Shown here in pieces: positions 15,921-20,000 of a stretch of DNA of 20,000 bases (the first letter of the stretch is position 1; the number at the start of each line of letters is the position of its first letter). Under the pieces are notes generated by a model. It worked only from the letters and a program-made list of their open reading frames with translations. It searched no databases and was not told the DNA's origin. This DNA comes from Prorocentrum cordatum. Its lineage: Eukaryota; Sar; Dinophyceae; Prorocentrales; Prorocentraceae. The translations under genes were made by a program, and so were the position numbers. The stretch is taken from the NCBI GenBank assembly GCA_963575745.1, contig CAUYUJ010014259.1, forward strand, positions 216,567 to 236,566, in the 5' to 3' direction.

Positions 15921-16020
15921 GGGGGGGGGGGGGAGGGGTCCCGCCGCCGGTCCACGGGAAGCACGCGCGGAGCTCCGAGCAAGTGTGCCGGTGCCTTCCT
16001 GGCCTGCGCCTTCTCCCTTC

Positions 16021-16360
16021 GGAGGTGGACAGGCCTCAGGAGGGGAAAAACACACACACAAACACCATTAATCTTCGATTCCCCAGAAAATATAAAATAT
16101 GGGAAGTGGGGGGAAAACAGAAACCTAGAAACTATTGGAAAATATGGGGAATATTTTTATCTGTGTGTATTTATTTGTGTGTCCTGGGGCCCCTTCAAGA
16201 CCTCCTGCCCTGACACGTCGATGAAGGCATTGGCCGCTTTCGGTTCGCGAGAGGGCGTCCCGGCCGTCATTTTTGCGGGTCCAGGTCCTTCGGTTTCGGT
16301 CCCTAGGCCGTTTTCACTAAGGGGAGGTTTACTAAAGGGAGGTTTGTCCGCCGCCGACCC
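16021..16360 (+). repeat. Repeat D copy 1 (split by element A)
   Basis: The part right of A (16198-16350) reads GACCTCCTGCCCTGACACGT, CGATGA, GGTTCGCGAGAGGGCG, CCGTTTTCACTAA, TTTACTAAAGGGAGGTTTGT. It matches 18278-18440 throughout. GGTGGAC at 16024-16030 matches GGTGGAT at 18271-18277. Confidence 0.8.
16036..16197 (+). mobile_element. Element A copy 7, inserted in repeat D
   Basis: Starts TCAGGAGGGGAAAAACACAC and ends TTTGTGTGTCCTGGGGCCCC-TTCA. Flanked by AGGCC (16031-16035) and AGACC (16198-16202). The flanks, joined, match the uninterrupted repeat D copy at 18271-18290. Confidence 0.9.
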
Positions 16361-17087
16361 CTGAGGATCGAGGCTCTCAGGGGGTTCGTTTCGATTTCTT
16401 CGATCTGCGATTCGATTCGACTTTGGCTCCTCCGAGTCGGTTCGGTTCGGCTTCGATGGCTTCCGATTCCAATCTGGTCCGATTTGGGATTCCGATGTGG
16501 GTGCCTATTTCTTATTGGAGGCAGACTAGCTTGCCGATTTCCGCCGATTCGACGTTTCCCGACTCGGCTGCCAACTTCCGCCGATCCCATTGATTTCGAT
16601 CGCCGATCCGTCTTACCGATTCCATTTTGGGCTCTCCTGGGCGCTCCCGCGGACGCTCATCCGCGGTTCTACCTGAGGATCTAGGTTCTGCCTGCCGCCC
16701 CAGCCGCTCCTCCTGGAAGCCTTTGTTTTCCGCGGCGAGTGCCCTCCTCGCCCCCGCCTGCCTTTTGCGGCCGCCCTCTGCCTCCTCCTCTCTCTCTCGC
16801 CTGCTGCCGCTGAAGCCGTACGCCGCGCGCCCCCGACTGCTTGGAGCGCGCGGGCGGGTCGCCGCCGCCGCGCTGCGACGTCAAACACAAAATGGATCGA
16901 GGCGTTCCAGGGCCGAAGGCGGAGGAGGTGCTTGGACGTTCGGGGTCGTCCAGGTCGGGGTCGTTTTAGGAGGGGCTCCGGAGTGTCTGGAAGGGGGCGT
17001 GTTTTTTTGAATGGAGCGCCGGCTCCTGCAGGAAGTCGGGGGCCTTGAGACGTGGGTCCATGCGAACGGGGGTCAGCCAGAGCGCCG

Positions 17088-17185
17088 GATCCCGCAGGAT
17101 CCTGCATGGCCAGGGGCGTTGTCCGTCCCTGGCTTGGTGCAGGATTCTGCAGGATCCTGCAGGATCTTAGAGGATCTTGCAAGGC
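17088..17185 (+). repeat. GGATCCTGCA-type tandem repeats
   Basis: GCAGGATCCTGCATGG, then GCAGGATTCTGCAGGATCCT and AGGATCTTAGAGGATCTTGC. Several GCAGGATCCTGC palindromes. Confidence 0.85.
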
Positions 17186-17250
17186 CTGACTGACCCAGGT
17201 TTGGGTTGGCCCGGGTCGGTAGTTCCCCGAGGAAGTGGCGATTCTCCTAG

Positions 17251-17341
17251 TGGTGACCCCTGCTGGCGTTGCCTGGACTTCGTGCAGCGCGCAGGCGACG
17301 TCGTCTTCACGCCGAGCGGCTGGTGGCACGCGACCCTCCGC
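17251..17341 (+). CDS. JmjC gene exon 6: distal histidine block (SGWWHATL)
   Basis: Following a pyrimidine-rich acceptor (ATTCTCCTAG to 17250) the frame reads GDPCWRCLDFVQRAGDVVFTPSGWWHATLR. This is the conserved 'ECxQxxGDVVFVPSGWWHAxLN' block of the JmjC/cupin_8 fold. His at 17327-17329 is the third iron ligand. The continuation expected after WHATL is missing, so the exon should end near 17338-17341 or within a few codons, although no convincing donor is seen. Repeat C starts about 35-45 bp downstream. The next coding exon was not found in the remaining 2.6 kb. Confidence 0.8.
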
Positions 17342-17374
17342 AGACCTCCGACGTCGCGATTGACTGCGTTCAGG

Positions 17375-17530
17375 GGCAGCGTTAGGGGGTAGAAGGTTCG
17401 AGGCTCGAGAGGTGTTGCAGCGTTTCCGTCGGTTCTCGGCGGGGTGCCGGCCTCGGCGTGCCTTCCATCAGCTGCGCCCCACCGATGGCGCTCCAGGGCT
17501 GCCCGGATCGTCCCGAACCGCACGGCCGCC
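17375..17530 (+). repeat. Repeat C copy 3, just after exon 6
   Basis: GTTAGGGGGTAGAAGGTTCG, GGCTCGAGAGGTGTT, TTTCCGTCGGTTCTCGGCGG, CTTCCATCAGCTGCGCC, GCTGCCCGGATCGTCCC, CGCACGGCCG. Same order as copy 2, and placed about 35 bp after a JmjC exon like copy 2. Confidence 0.75.
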
Positions 17531-17835
17531 GGAGAGCCGAGATACAGTCGGGGCGCTGAAGGAGGAACCCTTCTCGTTTGGGAGGGGCTCGGTGTTCCTT
17601 GGCTGTTTGGCAGGCTGCCTTCGGTTTTCCTTGGGTTTTCGATGGGCAGTCGAAGCTGAAGCTGTGGAGAAAAGGGGCCTCGTTCCTCATTTGGGGTTCC
17701 TTATAGGTCAACGCCCCGACTGCATGACCCGAAAGGCATGGGGGCAAAGTCAGGAAGGGACAATTACTTACGCCCAGGGGGAGACGCATCGACCCTCGAG
17801 CGCCCATGCCACGCCGACGGGGACCCGATGGCCCA

Positions 17836-17930
17836 CCCCGCCCAGGAGCGTGCGGACTTGCTCGCGGGGCATACCGTCGATCTGTCGGCGATGCATCGCC
17901 GATTCCAGCTCGATGTTCCCCCCCGCCCCT
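17836..17930 (+). repeat. Repeat L copy 2
   Basis: TCGATCTGTCGGCGATGCAT, CGCCGATTCCAGCTCGATGT; matches 12662-12760. Confidence 0.7.
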
Positions 17931-17999
17931 CAGCCAGCCACCCCCCGACGTGCCCCCGACCCCCCCGACGATCCTGCAAGGTCCTGCTCGGAACCCTGG

Positions 18000-18115
18000 C
18001 TTCCCAGGCTCGACGTGGTGATTTTCCATGGCGCGACCCCGAGAGGCCTGGACCCGTTCCCCAGGACGGGCTTTTCATCCTGAGTCGTTTTTGGAAGGCC
18101 CCAGGCGGTGGATAA
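18000..18115 (-). repeat. Repeat B copy 3 (reverse)
   Basis: On the minus strand: AAAAACGACTCAGGATGAAA, CCCGTCCTGGGGAACGGGTC, CAGGCCTCTCGGGGTCGCGC, CATGGAAAATCACCACGTCG. Here the hairpin of other copies has lost its symmetry. The flanking AAGACGAAGCCAGGACGAGG recurs at 18890-18909. Confidence 0.7.
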
Positions 18116-18270
18116 GACGAAGCCAGGACGAGGATCAATTCGGGCGAGGATAGATCGAAGACATCTGAGATCGTGCCATGTGTCTGCGTTCTCTCTCGAG
18201 CCGGATCGATCTGTGAGGCTCTCAGGGCTCGCAGGGATCTTCGTCTTGGCTTAACCTTACACTAGTCGGG

Positions 18271-18440
18271 GGTGGATAGACCTCCTACCCTGACCCGTCG
18301 ATGAGTGAATTGTCCTTTCTCGGTTCTCGAGAGGGCGCCGCGGCCGTTACTTTCCAGGCTTGCGCCCGCCAGGTTTGGGCCCGAGGTCGTTTTCACTAAA
18401 CCACGTTTTACTAAAGGGAGGTCTGTCCATCCCCGAGCAA
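18271..18440 (+). repeat. Repeat D copy 2 (uninterrupted)
   Basis: GGTGGATAGACCTCCTACCC through TTTTACTAAAGGGAGGTCTG and TCCATCCCCGAGC. It gives the empty-site version of the position where element A sits in copy 1. Confidence 0.8.
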
Positions 18441-18548
18441 AGCCGCTCAAAATCGGTCCCGGGACCTCTCCCAGGGCCCGAGACGGACGGCCCCCTGGCC
18501 GCTGCAGCGAGGGGGCCGCTCTCTGCCCCTTTGTGCTCCGGGCCGGAA

Positions 18549-18589
18549 GCAGAGGTTTTACGAAAGGGAGGTCCGTCCATCCCCGAACT
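18549..18589 (+). repeat. Repeat D fragment (copy 3)
   Basis: GGTTTTACGAAAGGGAGGTC-CGTCCATCCCCGAAC repeats the right end of copy 2. Confidence 0.75.
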
Positions 18590-18657
18590 AGAAGTCCGAA
18601 GTGTGCCCTCGGCCTGCAGCTCTCCGGGGAGGCTCCGCTCACCGGGCCGCCCGCCTG

Positions 18658-18756
18658 CTCCCCCTCCTCCTCCTCCTCCTCCTCCTCCTCCTCCTCCTCC
18701 TCCTCCTCCTCCTCCTCCTCCCTCCTCCTCCTCCTCCTCCTCCTCCTTCTCCCGTC

Positions 18757-18791
<35 letters not shown>

Positions 18792-18817
18792 CTCCTCCTC
18801 CTCCTCCTCCTCCTCCC
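18658..18817 (+). repeat. (CTC)n microsatellite, about 160 bp
   Basis: CTC repeats interrupted by TCC-TTCTCCCGTCTC near 18745-18757 and CTTCCTC units. Confidence 0.95.
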
Positions 18818-18918
18818 TCCTCTCCCCACGAGGGCGCGACCGGTCGGGGGCGACCGACCAGGCCCCCTGGGAGCGGGGGAGGAGGGCAAGACGAAGCTAG
18901 GACGAGGATCAATTCTCT

Positions 18919-19168
18919 AGGCCTCCTGGATGGGGCCGGAATAGATGGGGTCGAAGGAGCGCGCCGCATCGCCGATGCATCGCCGATGCGGCTCGATGTG
19001 GAGCCCGATTTGCTTCGCGTCGACGTCGCCGATTCATCGCTGACGTCGACGATGCATCGCTGGTGCATCGCCGATGCATCGCCGCTGCATCGCCGATGCA
19101 TCGTCGATGTATCGTCGATGCGGCGCTATCCTCCGACCCCATCTACTCGGACCCCATCTAGGAGGCCT
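18919..19168 (+). mobile_element. Element E copy 2: 250 bp with 53-bp terminal inverted repeats
   Basis: The left arm AGGCCTCCTGGATGGGGCCG...TAGATGGGGTCGAAGGAGCG-CGCCGCATCG (18919-18971) pairs with the right arm ending AGGAGGCCT at 19168, about 9 mismatches in 53. Each arm itself repeats GATGGGG twice. The core is built of GATGCATCGCC/GATGTATCGTC units. Non-coding; MITE-like. Confidence 0.75.
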
Positions 19169-19409
19169 CTAAATTCGCGGGAGGGTACATCGGGAATCTC
19201 GGAGCTCCGGCGGCTCTGGAGACGTCTCGGGCGCCGCGGCCTTCTCGGAGCTTTCTGGAACGCCCTGAGAGCGTCCCGGGGCGCTCTGGAACCGATTGAT
19301 CCTCGTCTTGGCCTTGCCCGAGAGGGCAGGCTCAGACAACGGCGACGATTTCTCCGGCCTGCCCAAAAGTCCCGCTCAAGAGACCGTTCAAAAATCCGCT
19401 CTAAAGAAA

Positions 19410-19590
19410 ATCATATCAACATGAATGGCCGCGAGGATTTCACTGATCTGCGCTGGGCCGCCGGGCCCCCCTGGCGGCGTCTCCGGCACCGCCCCCAGCG
19501 CGCTCCACGCATCGGGGAGTGCGGTCCAGCGCGGGTCCAAGCCATCCGCGCGGATCTCCAGCAGGTTTTGTGGATGCTCTTTCTCTAAGT
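19410..19590 (+). mobile_element. Element G copy 5 (diverged)
   Basis: GGCCGCGAGGATTTCACTGA, TCTGCGCTGGGCC on the left; CCAGCGCGGGTCCAAGCCAT, CCGCGCGGATCTCCAGCAGG on the right; the core GGCGGCGTCTCCGGCACCGC has the same orientation as copy 3. Arms are eroded. Confidence 0.65.
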
Positions 19591-19777
19591 CGAGTAACGG
19601 ATCGATTACATAATTCATTTCCCCCAAATTTGAACGTTCCCGTCGAATCTACGAACGGATGCGTAGAATGCTCGAATTGCGGAGCATTACATGTACATTC
19701 TATGTCAGAGTGAGGGGGTCGAGCGGTCATTCATTGTACCTGGGCGCGCGGCTAGAGTGAAGTTCTGCGGTGCAGAT

Positions 19778-19803
19778 TGTTGCTGTTGTTGTTGTTGTTG
19801 TTG
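19778..19803 (+). repeat. (GTT)n microsatellite
   Basis: TGTTGCTGTTGTTGTTGTTG followed by TTG, in an AT-richer stretch. Confidence 0.9.
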
Positions 19804-20000
19804 AACATTATTTCTTCTTAAGAATAATTATTGTTGGGGCCCCTGGTGCATGGCCCCCCCGCCGCGCCTAGGCCGCAGCCTCATTTTCATCATTTTCGTG
19901 AGGAAGTCTAAGGTAAAACGATGTGTACCAGATCCGGTTGTGTTGTTACGATCGGTTTTCCCTTGCAAAAAACAAGCTAAAGTGGACATTTCTTGTTCTA

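Larger units (their letters stand above)
13594..17250 (+). other. Intron 5 (inferred), about 3.6 kb
   Basis: Between JmjC exons 5 and 6. It holds repeats B1, B2, I2, E1, D1, element F2, G4, A copy 7 and a large CTC array, listed separately. Stretches 13880-14060, 14580-14720, 15035-15530 and 16680-17085 hold nothing I recognise; 16380-16620 is a diffuse CCGATT/TTCGAT-rich region. Confidence 0.5.
1..17341 (+). other. Partial gene: JmjC-domain (JMJD6-like) dioxygenase split over 17 kb
   Basis: Six short + strand blocks, in order, spell successive parts of one JmjC (cupin_8/JMJD6-type) domain: an N-terminal WPGSW segment, the YLRRHRD..DDPLYLFD strand region, GSGARFHVDPFAASA (iron HxD), LLLRGRKLWAFF (2-oxoglutarate Lys), ESPPAAWWWRHVFP, and AGDVVFTPSGWWHATL (distal His). 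Known family chemistry is Fe(II)/2-oxoglutarate hydroxylation or demethylation of protein or RNA substrates; the substrate here cannot be inferred. Visible coding is only about 0.7 kb of 17.3 kb. The gene enters from the left edge. The usual post-WHA segment (NLxxTxAVTQNF-like) and about 10 residues between exons 2 and 3 are missing, so exons remain unfound or lie outside. It could instead be an old pseudogene, but no stop interrupts any block and the catalytic residues are kept. Confidence 0.8.
17342..20000 (+). other. Downstream 2.6 kb: no exon recognised
   Basis: The JmjC C-terminal continuation should lie downstream but none of this stretch shows it. It contains repeats C3, L2, B3, D2, D3, CTC array, E2 and G5. 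Nothing is recognised at 17540-17830, 18150-18265, 19170-19405 and 19600-20000, the last being AT-richer with a short (GTT)n. Confidence 0.4.

Noticed and set aside
15125-16364. Several 240-360-codon frames with poly-Gly/Glu/Arg/Ser/Pro/Leu
   Set aside because: Produced by the (CTC)n array in every frame; the poly-Leu run is not a membrane segment.
18305-19588. 427-codon + strand open frame
   Set aside because: Crosses repeat D, a CTC microsatellite (poly-Ser/Leu), element E and element G; it is a concatenation of repeats.

Overview
This looks like a piece of a large, repeat-loaded, GC-rich eukaryotic nuclear genome, most consistent with a dinoflagellate. The sequence signs are: one conserved protein domain cut into exons of about 50-155 bp and spread over 17 kb of + strand; at least one intron that fits best with a GC donor; short inverted-repeat elements with target-site duplications inside introns; and one degenerate match to the dinoflagellate spliced leader. 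A Prorocentrum-like genome would fit the base composition and intron size, but that is inference. A haptophyte or other GC-rich alga is not excluded. There are no operons, tRNA, rRNA or CRISPR arrays.

Only one gene is recognisable: a JmjC-domain Fe(II)/2-oxoglutarate dioxygenase of the JMJD6-like/cupin_8 type, + strand, already under way at base 1. Its exons lie near 1-128, 815-968, 8411-8548, 10105-10155, 13442-13593 and 17251-17341, in correct domain order. They carry the HxD iron motif, the 2-oxoglutarate lysine, an ESPPAAWWWRHVFP segment and the distal histidine (SGWWHATL). At least one small exon (between exons 2 and 3) and the C-terminal exons were not found.

The rest is intron or flanking DNA built from dispersed repeats, given local letters here. 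A: about 165-bp element, 6 full copies plus a remnant, with 5-bp target duplications. B: module with a covarying hairpin. C: repeat abutting two JmjC exons. D: about 150-bp repeat, one copy interrupted by A, giving an empty-site comparison. E: 250-bp element with 53-bp inverted termini around GATGCATCG repeats, one copy split by B. F: about 190-bp inverted-repeat element with an AT-rich core. G: about 218-bp element with 73-bp inverted termini, five copies. H and I: two-copy repeats. Between them are GGA/CCT, GT/CA, AT and heptamer microsatellites, 84-, 93- and 146-bp tandem repeats, and a five-unit minisatellite at 5058-6020.

Layout: 1-970 JmjC exons 1-2; 970-8410 a very long intron (elements F, G, A, tandem arrays, palindromes, minisatellites); 8411-10155 exons 3-4 with A, H and G in the intron; 10160-13440 an intron with the 84-bp array and two A copies; 13442-17340 exons 5-6 with B, E, F, G and A between; 17340-20000 repeats C, B, D, E, G with no recognised exon. 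Most long open frames come from codon-periodic microsatellites and GC-rich composition and are not genes.
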